Positions 9,167-17,806 of a DNA stretch of 37,588 nucleotides are shown here, in pieces. A program made the translations under genes and the position numbers. Under the pieces are notes generated by a model. It ran no database searches and was not told the DNA's origin. It saw only the letters and a list, made by a program, of their open reading frames with translations. The DNA comes from an uncultured Pelagibacteraceae bacterium (lineage in GTDB: Bacteria > Pseudomonadota > Alphaproteobacteria > Pelagibacterales > Pelagibacteraceae), in NCBI GenBank assembly GCA_902549785.1, contig CACCWT010000005.1:1-37588 (forward strand), given 5' to 3'. Each line of letters begins with the position of its first letter. The stretch's first letter is position 1.

Positions 9167-10097
9167 ATTAAAGAAATTATCAGGAGACGCATCATTCAGA
9201 AATTTTTATAGAAGTAAAAATAGTATTATTGTTTATTGTATTAAAAATAAAAAAAGTAATTTATTAGATTATGATGCTATTAATAAAATATTAATTAAAA
9301 AAAGAGTGATAGCTCCATATTTAATATCTCAACATTATAAAGAAAATTATATAGAAATAGAAGATTTTGGAGATTTAACAGTTTTTAAAAAATTTAAAAA
9401 AAAAACAGTTAACAAAAAAAATTATTATAAAAAAATTTTAGACTTACTATTAAAAATAAAAAATATAAAAATTAAAAATCAAAAAACGTTTTTGAAAACA
9501 AACTTTGAAGTGCCGAACTATACTTCAAAAATGTTATTAAACGAATCCTACTTATTCATAGACTGGTACTTACAAAAATTTTTTAAAGGAAAAAAAAAAC
9601 TGTCTTTAGAAAAGCAATTAAAAAAAATATTTAAAAAATTATTAAGAAATATTTCATACAAAAGGAAAGTTTTTGTACACAGGGATTTTCACGTATCTAA
9701 TATAATGATAACTAAAAGAGGCCTAGGACTGATTGATAGTCAGGATGCAGTATATGGTAATATTGCATATGATTTAGCTTCTTTAATTGATGATGTAAGG
9801 CTTAAAACGAATATAAAAATCAAGGATTTTATTTTTCACGAATTCTTAAAAAAAAATAAAAATTTAGATCATAAAAAATTCAAGAATGATTTTGATATTT
9901 TATCTGTGCTTAGAAATTTTAAAATAATTGGTATATTTACTCGTTTATCCATGAGAGATAATAAAAATAAGTATCTAAAACTTATACCTTATGCTTGGAA
10001 ACTAATTGAACTTAGGACAAGTAAAAACCCAATATTTAAAGACTTAAATTACCTTTTAGTCAAAAACTTTGATAAAAAAAAAAGAAAATTGATATGA
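9153..10097 (+). CDS. amgK: Anomeric N-acetylmuramate/N-acetylglucosamine kinase-like phosphotransferase
   Basis: This 314-residue aminoglycoside-phosphotransferase-fold kinase resembles AmgK, which phosphorylates the anomeric carbon of MurNAc or GlcNAc in peptidoglycan sugar recycling. It keeps GDASFRNFYR near the N-terminus (the P-loop-like turn), the catalytic VHRDFHVSNIM (Brenner motif) and the metal-binding GLIDSQDA. It is extremely rich in lysine and shorter than many homologues. The assignment rests mainly on position: it sits between tsaE and the nucleotidyltransferase murU, whose start codon overlaps its stop as ATGA, the standard alphaproteobacterial recycling cluster. Substrate specificity cannot be read from sequence alone. 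Confidence 0.8.
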   Translation: MNLNKLKKLSGDASFRNFYRSKNSIIVYCIKNKKSNLLDYDAINKILIKKRVIAPYLISQHYKENYIEIEDFGDLTVFKKFKKKTVNKKNYYKKILDLLLKIKNIKIKNQKTFLKTNFEVPNYTSKMLLNESYLFIDWYLQKFFKGKKKLSLEKQLKKIFKKLLRNISYKRKVFVHRDFHVSNIMITKRGLGLIDSQDAVYGNIAYDLASLIDDVRLKTNIKIKDFIFHEFLKKNKNLDHKKFKNDFDILSVLRNFKIIGIFTRLSMRDNKNKYLKLIPYAWKLIELRTSKNPIFKDLNYLLVKNFDKKKRKLI

Positions 10098-10780
10098 AAG
10101 TTAAAACTGCTTTAATTCTTTGTGCTGGGTTTGGTAAGAGGGTACAACCAATAACAGACTCATTACCCAAGCCTTTAATTAATTATAAAGATGAAACCTT
10201 ATTAGAGAATACTATTAAATTTTTAATAAAACTAAAAATAAATAAAATTAAAATAAATGTATTTTATTTAAAAGAAAAAATAATTAGTTTTATTGAAAAT
10301 AAAAATTTTCCATTACATATTGAAATTATTGATGATGGTGAAACAATTTTAGGCACAGGCGGTGGAATTTTAAGCCTTATTAATAAATCCGATGAAGAGG
10401 ATGTATTAGTTATTAATCCAGATACAATTTGGGATGATAGTTTCATAAGCTCAGTTATTGATATGGAAAATATCTATTTCAAAAAAAAAATTAAAAATAT
10501 TTTATTGGTTGTAAATAATTCATCGTGTTTTGATAAAAGGTTTAATGGAGATTTCGAAATTAAAAATAATATTTTATTTAAGGAAAAAGTTAATAATTTT
10601 AAATATACAGGATGTCAAATATTCAACAAAGATATAATTTCTCATAAGCAACTAAATTATTTTCCTGTATCTGAAATATGGGATACTCTTTTAAGAGACA
10701 GCAAACTTTATGGTTATGAACATAAAGGAGAATTTAAGCACTTAACTGATTATGAAATATATGAAAAATTATTTATTTAG
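10094..10780 (+). CDS. murU: N-acetylmuramate-1-phosphate uridylyltransferase-like nucleotidyltransferase
   Basis: This 228-residue sugar-phosphate nucleotidyltransferase has the N-terminal signature LCAGFGKRVQPITDSLPKPL and the sugar-binding GTGGGIL near residue 94. NPDTIW supplies the metal-binding aspartate. Next to amgK it most likely makes UDP-MurNAc from MurNAc-1-phosphate, bypassing the fosfomycin-sensitive de novo route. A different NDP-sugar product is possible, because the fold is shared by many enzymes. It overlaps amgK by 4 bases at ATGA and overlaps the convergent gpmA by 4 bases at the stop codons. In many relatives addB follows here; this genome has gpmA instead. Confidence 0.8.
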   Translation: MKVKTALILCAGFGKRVQPITDSLPKPLINYKDETLLENTIKFLIKLKINKIKINVFYLKEKIISFIENKNFPLHIEIIDDGETILGTGGGILSLINKSDEEDVLVINPDTIWDDSFISSVIDMENIYFKKKIKNILLVVNNSSCFDKRFNGDFEIKNNILFKEKVNNFKYTGCQIFNKDIISHKQLNYFPVSEIWDTLLRDSKLYGYEHKGEFKHLTDYEIYEKLFI

Positions 10781-11487
10781 AAAACTAAAAGGTCTTTTGC
10801 TCTGTCTTTATCTAAATAACTAGCATTTTTAATTTTTCCTTCTTCAATTTCTATTAATAAAGGATTACCTGTTGGTATTTCTAGACTTGAAATTTTTTTG
10901 TTATCTAAATCAAATAGGTATTTACATAATGATCTAATTGAATTTCCATGAGCTGAAACAATTATATTTTTATCTAATTTTGGCTCTATATTTCTTTTAT
11001 AAAATGGTATCACTCTTTCGTAGGTATTTTTTAGCGACTCAGTATCAGGGATCTTATCTCTTGGAACATTTTTGTATATATCGATATTCAATGGATGATA
11101 TGGACTTGTTTTTTTAAGTGCTTCTGGTGGATTATCCCATGATCTTCTAAAAATATGAATTTTTTCTTCACCATAAAGCTTTTTCATTTCATCTTTATTT
11201 AGACCTGTTAAAGATCCGTAATGTCTCTCATTTAATTCCCATGCGTTTACAATCTCCTGATTTTTTATTCTCATAGTATTTAATATCAAATTAAGAGTTT
11301 CAATCGATCTTGATTGTAAAGATGTGTAAAAATAAGATAATTCAATACCTAATTTCTTAATTAATTCTCCTGCTTTGCAAGCTTCAAGCTTACCTTTGGC
11401 AGCTAAATCAACGTCTACCCAGCCTGTGAAACGATTTTCTAGGTTCCATTCACTTTGTCCATGTCTTACGAGAATTAAATAATTCAT
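10777..11487 (-). CDS. gpmA: 2,3-bisphosphoglycerate-dependent phosphoglycerate mutase
   Basis: This 236-residue histidine phosphatase-superfamily enzyme interconverts 3- and 2-phosphoglycerate in glycolysis and gluconeogenesis. H9 in LVRHGQSEWN is the phosphorylated histidine and H180 in SAHGNSIRSL the second active-site histidine. FTGWVDVDLAAKG and ELNERHYGSLTG are diagnostic of the dPGM branch rather than of general phosphatases. Length matches the dimeric bacterial form. It is divergent from the zeta-inhibitor gene (64-base gap) and convergent with murU. No obvious ribosome site precedes the ATG. Confidence 0.95.
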   Translation of the reverse strand: MNYLILVRHGQSEWNLENRFTGWVDVDLAAKGKLEACKAGELIKKLGIELSYFYTSLQSRSIETLNLILNTMRIKNQEIVNAWELNERHYGSLTGLNKDEMKKLYGEEKIHIFRRSWDNPPEALKKTSPYHPLNIDIYKNVPRDKIPDTESLKNTYERVIPFYKRNIEPKLDKNIIVSAHGNSIRSLCKYLFDLDNKKISSLEIPTGNPLLIEIEEGKIKNASYLDKDRAKDLLVF

Positions 11488-11517
11488 AAATTTAACATAA
11501 ATATAAATTAAATTAGA

Positions 11518-11545
11518 TTGACATAAAGCTAAATCTTTTTATTTT
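11518..11545 (+). promoter_or_regulatory. Possible sigma-70-type promoter for the zeta-inhibitor gene
   Basis: A perfect TTGACA at 11518-11523 is followed after 16 bases by TATTTT (11540-11545), only six bases before the ATG at 11552. If used, the transcript would be almost leaderless. The -35 box is convincing; the -10 match is only four of six, and AT-rich DNA gives such matches by chance. Confidence 0.35.
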
Positions 11546-11551
11546 GTTAGA

Positions 11552-11860
11552 ATGAGTTCATTTGAAGATAGAAAAAAAAGTTTTGAAAAGAAATTTGCTC
11601 ATGATCAAGAGCTTCAATTTAAAGTTAGCGCTAGAAGGAATAAATATTTAGGAGAATGGGCATCCGAAATACTTGGTTACAATTCAGATCAAGAAAAAGA
11701 ATATATTCAATCAGTAATAAAGGCAGATTTTGCTGAAGCAGGAGATGAAGACGTCTTTAGAAAGATCAAACAAGATCTAAAAGGAAAAAATATATCAGAT
11801 GAGGAATTGCGAAAAAAGATGGACGAGCTAAATGAAAAAGCTAAAACTGATTTTAGTTAG
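11552..11860 (+). CDS. F1-ATPase zeta-type inhibitor (DUF1476 family)
   Basis: This 102-residue, charged and mostly alpha-helical protein starts MSSFEDRKKSFEKKFAHD and continues with RRNKYLGEWAS and YIQSVIKADFAEAGDEDV, the pattern of the alphaproteobacterial DUF1476/zeta family. In Paracoccus the zeta subunit inserts its N-terminus into F1 and blocks ATP hydrolysis by the ATP synthase. The same role is inferred here. No ATP-synthase genes lie nearby, as is usual for this family. Its last 29 bases overlap the start of the secreted nuclease gene in another frame. Confidence 0.85.
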   Translation: MSSFEDRKKSFEKKFAHDQELQFKVSARRNKYLGEWASEILGYNSDQEKEYIQSVIKADFAEAGDEDVFRKIKQDLKGKNISDEELRKKMDELNEKAKTDFS

Positions 11861-12347
11861 TTTTTTTTTCATTCTAATAAATATAAATAGTTCATTTTCA
11901 TTAAATAGTAATTATAAAATAATATCAGGGAAACCAGTTATAACAGACGGTGACACAGTTAAAATAAATAATAAAAAAATTCGTTTTAGTGGAATTGATG
12001 CCCCAGAAAGTTATTTTTTTGGGAAAAAACAAATATGCATTTTAAATAAAGTGGATATTTTTTGTGGAATATTATCAAAAGATAAACTGGTAGAAAAAAT
12101 AGGAAATCAATCAATTGATTGTAAAATTGAAAAAAATAAAGATCAATTTAATAGGTTATTAGGAGAGTGTTTTTTAGGTAACGAGAGTTTATCAGTTTAC
12201 ATGGTCAAGAATGGCTATGCATTTGATTATCCAAAATATTCCAAAGGAAAATTCAGTGCATATGAAAAATATGCAAAAAATCTTTCTTTAGGATTGTGGC
12301 AAATGAAATTCGAATATCCTTGGATATGGAGAAAAAAAAATAGATAA
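11832..12347 (+). CDS. Secreted staphylococcal-nuclease-like protein
   Basis: This 171-residue SNase-family (OB-fold) nuclease has a hydrophobic N-terminal signal (about 5-23). Family residues are retained: DGDT at 39-42, R51, the GIDAPE turn with D56 and E59, and R108 in FNRLLGE. It is therefore expected to be an active calcium-dependent nuclease in the periplasm or outside the cell, where it could release nucleotides or phosphate. Four cysteines after the signal could form disulfides. The ATG at 11832 lies inside the 3' end of the zeta-inhibitor gene, and the signal peptide begins right there, supporting the start. Native substrate is unknown. Confidence 0.82.
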   Translation: MKKLKLILVSFFFILININSSFSLNSNYKIISGKPVITDGDTVKINNKKIRFSGIDAPESYFFGKKQICILNKVDIFCGILSKDKLVEKIGNQSIDCKIEKNKDQFNRLLGECFLGNESLSVYMVKNGYAFDYPKYSKGKFSAYEKYAKNLSLGLWQMKFEYPWIWRKKNR

Positions 12348-12355
12348 TAAAAAGA

Positions 12356-12955
12356 GTGATTCGAAATAAAAAATTATATTTATTTATAACTCTAATTTTG
12401 ATTTCCGCATGTTCTTCTGTACCTAAAAATACAGCTGATGGTTGTTCAATTTTTTCAGAAAGATATCTTTGGTATAAACATGCAAAAAAATCTGAGCAAA
12501 AATGGGGAACACCTATTTATTTACAACTTGCAATTATTAAAATGGAATCCGACTTTGATTGGTTGGCTAAACCACCAAGACAAAAATTGTTTAAAGTAAT
12601 TCCATATAAGAGACCATCCAGTTCTTTTGGCTATTCTCAAGCTGTAAAAGGCACATGGAAACAGTATAAAGAGGAAACTGGAAATAAATATGCTACTAGG
12701 ACGAGGTTTAAGGATAGCGTAGATTTTATTGGTTGGTACACAAATAAAACTGAAAAGATACTGAAAATACCTAAAAATGATGCTTTTAGGCAGTATGTTG
12801 CTTATCATGAGGGATGGGGGAATTATAAAAATTATAAAAATAAACAAAAAATTATTTTATTAGCAAAGAAAGTTGAAAACCAGTCTAAGAAATACAAAAC
12901 TCAACTTTATAAATGTAAAAACTCACTAACTACTAGAAAATATATTTTATTTTAA
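12356..12955 (+). CDS. Lipoprotein with lytic-transglycosylase-like (SLT) domain
   Basis: This 199-residue protein begins with a short signal ending in a lipobox, LISAC, with the lipidated cysteine at C19. The mature part resembles the lysozyme-like transglycosylase fold: E64 in IIKMESDF is in place for the catalytic glutamate, followed by SSFGYSQAVKGTW and a YHEGWGNY stretch. It probably acts on peptidoglycan at the inner face of the outer membrane. The start is a GTG nine bases after the nuclease stop, without a strong ribosome site, and fits the signal peptide. It overlaps the convergent RND pump gene by 4 bases. Confidence 0.75.
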   Translation: MIRNKKLYLFITLILISACSSVPKNTADGCSIFSERYLWYKHAKKSEQKWGTPIYLQLAIIKMESDFDWLAKPPRQKLFKVIPYKRPSSSFGYSQAVKGTWKQYKEETGNKYATRTRFKDSVDFIGWYTNKTEKILKIPKNDAFRQYVAYHEGWGNYKNYKNKQKIILLAKKVENQSKKYKTQLYKCKNSLTTRKYILF

Positions 12956-15900
12956 TTTAGCTGTTTTTTTAGCTCTATATCAACAGCATCAATTCTTTTT
13001 GTATTTTTAGCAAGAGTTAAATACATTGTAGGAGTCACATATAAAGTAAAGAAAGTAGAAATTATCATCCCACCAAGTATTGTTGCGCCAACTGCAAGTC
13101 TAGAACCTTCTCCAGCTCCAGGTCCAATATTACCAATAACTAGTGGTAACATTGCTATCATAGTACTTAATGATGTCATAATTATTGGTCTAAATCTTAA
13201 ACTGCAAGCCTCTTTCACAGCTTTCTCAATATCTTTACCTTTAGTTCTTAATTGATTTGCATAATCAACTATAAGAATACTATTCTTTGTTGAAATCCCT
13301 ATAAGTATTACAAGTGCAATTTGTGAGAAAATATTTATTGATGAATTTAAAAATAATATGAATACTAAACCACCAAATACTGCGAGTGGAACAGTTAAAA
13401 TAATTATAAAAGGATGAATAAAAGAATTAAAGGTTGCAGACATAACAAGGTAAGCAGTTAATAAAGCTAGGGCAAAAATTATATAAAGTTCGTTACTTGT
13501 TTCTTTTAATTCCTCTGACTTACCCTTCCAAGTAATTTGTTTGTCAGGTGCAACTTTAGTCATTGTTTCCTCAAGATATTTAATTGCTTCAGCTAAGGTA
13601 TATCCCTCACTTATATTTGCAGATATCGTGACAGCTCTTTGTCTATTGTATCTTGATAATTTACTTGCAGTTCCCTTTTCATTAAATTCAACAAGATTAG
13701 ATAGAGAAACTAAATTACCTGTTTTTTCTGATCGAACGAATATTTTACTTAGACTTTCTTTATTTTTTCTATCTTCTAAATATTGTTGTAAAATAATTGG
13801 GTATTCTTTTCCAAGTTTATTAAATTTTGTAACTGTCTTGCCACCATATAATGTCTCTAGTGTTTGCCCAATTGCCTCTGCAGATATCCCCAAGTCTTTT
13901 GCTTTATTTTTATTAATCTTTATATTTACTTCAGGTTTATTTCTGGTGTAGTCAGATTCTAATCTTGATAAATTTCTGTTTTGCCTAAGCATTCTAATAA
14001 CTTGAGTTTGAATTTGTTCTAACTCTTCATATGTATTTCCATAAATAACCATTTGAACAGGCTTATTGTAACTAGAAACTCTTATGGACTGCGGAGAAAT
14101 TGGAAATGCAAGTGTTTGAGGTACTGTAACTATTTTTCCAATTGCTTGTCTCATTATTGTTTGAGAATTTTGTTTTCTATTTTTCCAATTATCTAGAAGC
14201 GAGATTATCAAGAAGCTATTTTCAGAACCAAAACCTGGAACAATCATTAAAAATCTATTGTATGGACTATTATCTCCATCTAGCAGTGGAATAAGTCTTT
14301 TTTCAATGTCTTCAGCCCTTTTTTGAGTATATTGGAATGAGCTTCCCTCATCAGTAAATCCTATAACTAAGTAAACACCACGATCTTCTAATGGCAATAA
14401 CTCTTTTTTTGTATAATTGTACAAAGCTCCAGATGCAACTACGATAAAAATTATAAATGTTATTATTGTTTTCTTCTTATTCATCCAAAATCCTAATGTT
14501 TCAGCGTAAAATTTTAAAAAACCTTGAAAAAATTTATCAAATCCTCTTGTAAAGAAATTAGACTTTTTCTTTTTATCAAGAAATTTACTACCTAACATTG
14601 GCGAAAGTGTTAGGGCAACAAATGATGAGACTACAATTGCAAATGATAGAGCTATTGCAGTTTCTTTAAATAATGTTCCAGCAATGCCTTCAATAAAAAT
14701 TAAAGGTAAAAATACTGCAACTAAAATAAGAGTTGTTGCAATAATTGCAAATGTAATTTGTTTAGAGCCTTTATAAGCTGCTACCAGAGGTGTCTCACCA
14801 TTTTCAATTCTTCTGTATATCGCGTCAGTCATAATGACCGAGTCGTCAGTAATAATTCCAATTGCTAATATAAAACTTAATAAGACAAATATATTTATTG
14901 ATAAATCAAATATATATAAACCTAAGAATGTTGCAATTAGACTTACGGGTAAAGCTATTGCGGGAACAATAACTGCTTTTAAATTCCCCAAAAATAAATA
15001 AATTATTATCACTACAAGTATAAAAGCTATAACTAAAGTTTTATAAACTTCATTTATCGCTTCACCAATATAAGTGGCTCTATTAAAAGCTATTTCTAAA
15101 TTTAAATCAGCTGGTAAAGTTTTTCTTATTTCTTTGATTTTTTTTTCAACTTCTTTTGATAATTCAACAGTTGAAGCCCCACTTCTTGCATAAATTCCTA
15201 TTCCCATAGTTTTTAAATTTAGTGCTCCTTTACTTTGTGCTCTAAATAAAACTTTCTCTGTGACAGGACCTAATTCTAAATTTGCAATGTCCGATAGTCT
15301 TACAATATTGTCTTTAGCCTTCTTAATTGGTAGCCCCTTAAGTTTTTCTAAGTCATTGTATGATTTATCAATATTGATCGTTAAATCTATATTTTCAGCT
15401 TCAAGTGTACCTGCTGGTAATCTAACATTTTCATTTCTTAATGATCTCTCTACTTCTTGTATAGTTAAATTATTTGCAGCTAATTTGATTGGATCTATCC
15501 ACACTCTTATACTCTGTTCCCTAAGGCCACCTGTTCGGATTCGGCCAACGTTTTTAATACTAGAAAACTGATCAACTAAATATCTTTCTGCATAATCTCC
15601 TAACTCAAGATCACTCCAAGTTTCTGAGGACAAAGCTATCCACATAGTAGTCGTAAAACCCGCTGATTGCTTAAGTATTCTTGGTGCCTCAGATTCTGTG
15701 GGAAGTCTTCCAACAACTCGAGCAACTCTTTCCCTTACATCATTAGCTGCATTGTCAAGGTTAATATCAGTGTCAAATTCAATATTTATAGTACTTTTCC
15801 CATTTTCTGATTTGGCGTCTATATTTTTTATTCCCTCTGCTCCACCTATGACTTCTTCAATTACTTGTGTTACCTCTTCATCAACAATCGGAGCTGAGGC

Positions 15901-16062
15901 TGAAGCATATTTTACTTGAACCTGAACTACAGGTGGTTGTAGACCTGATGGAAGTTCTCTTACTGGTAATTTTGAAAAAACAAAAGTTCCAAATACAACA
16001 AGTATTAATGATAATACCCATGAAAGTGCTGGTCTTCTAATACTAACATCAGTTAAATACAT
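12952..16062 (-). CDS. RND-family efflux permease (HAE1/AcrB-like)
   Basis: This 1036-residue inner-membrane pump has the RND layout: an N-terminal helix (about 10-30), a large periplasmic domain, helices 2-6 (from about 335), a second periplasmic loop, and a C-terminal helix bundle. Proton-relay residues are present: the aspartate pair in IITDDSVIMTD in the fourth helix, a lysine in GISTKNSILIVDYA, and an arginine in RFRPIIMTSL. It should therefore be proton-driven. Substrate cannot be predicted; this subfamily exports drugs, bile-like compounds or lipids. It starts four bases after the adaptor stop. No outer-membrane TolC-type gene is present in the window. Confidence 0.92.
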   Translation of the reverse strand: MYLTDVSIRRPALSWVLSLILVVFGTFVFSKLPVRELPSGLQPPVVQVQVKYASASAPIVDEEVTQVIEEVIGGAEGIKNIDAKSENGKSTINIEFDTDINLDNAANDVRERVARVVGRLPTESEAPRILKQSAGFTTTMWIALSSETWSDLELGDYAERYLVDQFSSIKNVGRIRTGGLREQSIRVWIDPIKLAANNLTIQEVERSLRNENVRLPAGTLEAENIDLTINIDKSYNDLEKLKGLPIKKAKDNIVRLSDIANLELGPVTEKVLFRAQSKGALNLKTMGIGIYARSGASTVELSKEVEKKIKEIRKTLPADLNLEIAFNRATYIGEAINEVYKTLVIAFILVVIIIYLFLGNLKAVIVPAIALPVSLIATFLGLYIFDLSINIFVLLSFILAIGIITDDSVIMTDAIYRRIENGETPLVAAYKGSKQITFAIIATTLILVAVFLPLIFIEGIAGTLFKETAIALSFAIVVSSFVALTLSPMLGSKFLDKKKKSNFFTRGFDKFFQGFLKFYAETLGFWMNKKKTIITFIIFIVVASGALYNYTKKELLPLEDRGVYLVIGFTDEGSSFQYTQKRAEDIEKRLIPLLDGDNSPYNRFLMIVPGFGSENSFLIISLLDNWKNRKQNSQTIMRQAIGKIVTVPQTLAFPISPQSIRVSSYNKPVQMVIYGNTYEELEQIQTQVIRMLRQNRNLSRLESDYTRNKPEVNIKINKNKAKDLGISAEAIGQTLETLYGGKTVTKFNKLGKEYPIILQQYLEDRKNKESLSKIFVRSEKTGNLVSLSNLVEFNEKGTASKLSRYNRQRAVTISANISEGYTLAEAIKYLEETMTKVAPDKQITWKGKSEELKETSNELYIIFALALLTAYLVMSATFNSFIHPFIIILTVPLAVFGGLVFILFLNSSINIFSQIALVILIGISTKNSILIVDYANQLRTKGKDIEKAVKEACSLRFRPIIMTSLSTMIAMLPLVIGNIGPGAGEGSRLAVGATILGGMIISTFFTLYVTPTMYLTLAKNTKRIDAVDIELKKQLN

Positions 16063-16066
16063 TTAA

Positions 16067-16987
16067 TTATTTACTTTTATTTTCTTTTTTACCCCAGCTA
16101 GACTCATTTTTTTTTTCACCATCTTTAATAGGTTTAATTTTTCCATTTGGTCTTACTTTTTTTAATCCTTCAGCAACTACTATGTCACCCTCTTTTAAAC
16201 CAGATTCCACTTCTAGATATCCTTCGTTTCTGTTGCCAACTTTAACTTCAACTCTGTTAGTTACATTTTCTTTATCTACTTTATAAATATAAACTTTATT
16301 ACCTTCCAAGATTACACTTGTATCTGGTATACCTAACGAAATTCTTTCATTATATTTAATTGTTACCTCCATTAAAGCACCAGGCAAAATCTCAGAATTC
16401 GTATTTTGCATTTTAACTCTAAGTCTTAAGGATCTATTACTAACATCAATTTTGCTGGCCAAAGAATCAACTTTACCTTTGTATATTTTATCCTTATTTC
16501 CAGAAAATTTTATATCAACACCTAGTCCTTTTTCTACAAATGGTGCAAATATTTCTGGAACATCAACATCAATAAATAAAAAAGATGCATCTTCAATATC
16601 TATTACAACAGAGCTTTCAGAAACATTAATATCGTCAGAAAAGTTTCTTTTACCAATTACTCCATCGAATGGTGCTGTTATAGTTCTATTTTTTAATTTA
16701 GCGACTACATCACCAGATTTAACGCTCGTATTATATTTTATATTCTCTAGAATTTCATATTTTTCAATATTGTATGACTGTGTTTTAATTGGAACTGCTG
16801 TTCCAAAAGTTTCAATGATATTTTGAAACTTTCTTTGCTCAACTGTTTTAACTATAATACCTGGTGGGGGTCTTTTACTAAATTTTTTTTTAAAATGGTT
16901 TCCAATCATTGTTCGAGCAATAATTACACCTGCAATGACTAGAAAAAAAATTACTATTATTGATGTTATTTTAGTAGATCTTTTCAT
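16067..16987 (-). CDS. RND periplasmic adaptor (membrane-fusion protein) lacking the coiled-coil hairpin
   Basis: This 306-residue adaptor has one N-terminal membrane anchor (about 7-26), a lipoyl domain (about 60-120), a beta-barrel domain (about 130-215) and a C-terminal membrane-proximal domain ending in a charged tail. The two lipoyl halves, SGDVVAKL (91-98) and TITAPFDGVIG (102-112), are separated by only three residues. Standard AcrA-type adaptors carry a long alpha-hairpin here that reaches the TolC channel. The reading frame is unbroken, so this is a domain loss, not a frameshift. Borrelia BesA is a known hairpin-less adaptor. It lies between sseA (2-base gap) and the RND pump. Confidence 0.85.
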   Translation of the reverse strand: MKRSTKITSIIVIFFLVIAGVIIARTMIGNHFKKKFSKRPPPGIIVKTVEQRKFQNIIETFGTAVPIKTQSYNIEKYEILENIKYNTSVKSGDVVAKLKNRTITAPFDGVIGKRNFSDDINVSESSVVIDIEDASFLFIDVDVPEIFAPFVEKGLGVDIKFSGNKDKIYKGKVDSLASKIDVSNRSLRLRVKMQNTNSEILPGALMEVTIKYNERISLGIPDTSVILEGNKVYIYKVDKENVTNRVEVKVGNRNEGYLEVESGLKEGDIVVAEGLKKVRPNGKIKPIKDGEKKNESSWGKKENKSK

Positions 16988-16989
16988 TT

Positions 16990-17805
16990 TTATAATCTTC
17001 CATATTCAGCCCATGAACCATCATAAACTGTAGGAGAATATGTATTATTTACAAGGGAATATGCAAGACCTAAAACGCACGCTGTTATACCAGATCCGCA
17101 TGAAAAAACTCTTTTGTCATCATTTAAATCAATGATTTCCCTGAATTTTTCTGAGATCTCATTAACATTTTTAAAAGTATTGTTTGTGGTATTTATAATT
17201 TCTTTAAATGGAAGACATACAGAGTTTGGAATAGATCCACTTCTAACATTCTTCCTAGGATCAGGAACACTTCCATCAAATCTTTCCTTACTTCTTGCAT
17301 CTATAACTGTGAAATTTTTTTGTTCAATGTTTTCATTTATTTCAAGAATACTTTTTACCAGATTTTTATTTTCTGTTGCTCTGTAGGTTGAGTTGTTTAA
17401 AATTGTTTTTTCACTTGTTATTTTTCTATTTTCAATTAGCCATTTTTTTAAACCACCGTCTAAAACACTTACTAGTTGTTTATCATGACCAAAATAAATA
17501 AAATTGTACCAACCTCTACATGAACTTAAAACATCTGAGTTATCATAAATTACAATTCTATCAGTATTCGATATGCCCATTGCTGATACTATTTCTTCCC
17601 ATTTTTCTTTTGAAGGAAGCATGTGAGGTAAATCTGTATCTTGATCCGAATTTTTGTCTAAGTCAAAAAAAATTGCACCAGGAATATGATTTTTAGAATA
17701 TTCCTCTTCAGGATTTCTATCAATCCCAGGCATATGCCATGAGCAGTCAATTATTTTGACCTCATTTAAATTATTTTCTAACCAATCTGATGTAACGAGT
17801 GACAT
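16990..17805 (-). CDS. sseA: 3-mercaptopyruvate/thiosulfate sulfurtransferase, double rhodanese
   Basis: This 271-residue enzyme has two rhodanese domains; the C-terminal one is active, with C236 in the loop CGSGITA. That loop matches the mercaptopyruvate sulfurtransferase pattern CG(S/T)G(V/I)T better than the thiosulfate rhodanese loop. It moves sulfane sulfur from 3-mercaptopyruvate to thiol or cyanide acceptors in the cytoplasm. Other conserved stretches are DCSWHMP near the N-terminus, DARSKERFDG and SGSIPNSVCLP. It lies one base downstream of msrA and two bases upstream of the adaptor gene, so all four genes are likely one transcript. Confidence 0.9.
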   Translation of the reverse strand: MSLVTSDWLENNLNEVKIIDCSWHMPGIDRNPEEEYSKNHIPGAIFFDLDKNSDQDTDLPHMLPSKEKWEEIVSAMGISNTDRIVIYDNSDVLSSCRGWYNFIYFGHDKQLVSVLDGGLKKWLIENRKITSEKTILNNSTYRATENKNLVKSILEINENIEQKNFTVIDARSKERFDGSVPDPRKNVRSGSIPNSVCLPFKEIINTTNNTFKNVNEISEKFREIIDLNDDKRVFSCGSGITACVLGLAYSLVNNTYSPTVYDGSWAEYGRL

Positions 17806-17806
17806 T

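Noticed and set aside
13541..13951. Plus-strand open frame inside the RND pump gene
   Set aside because: The opposite strand encodes a full-length RND pump with conserved motifs; the antisense frame has no recognisable domain.
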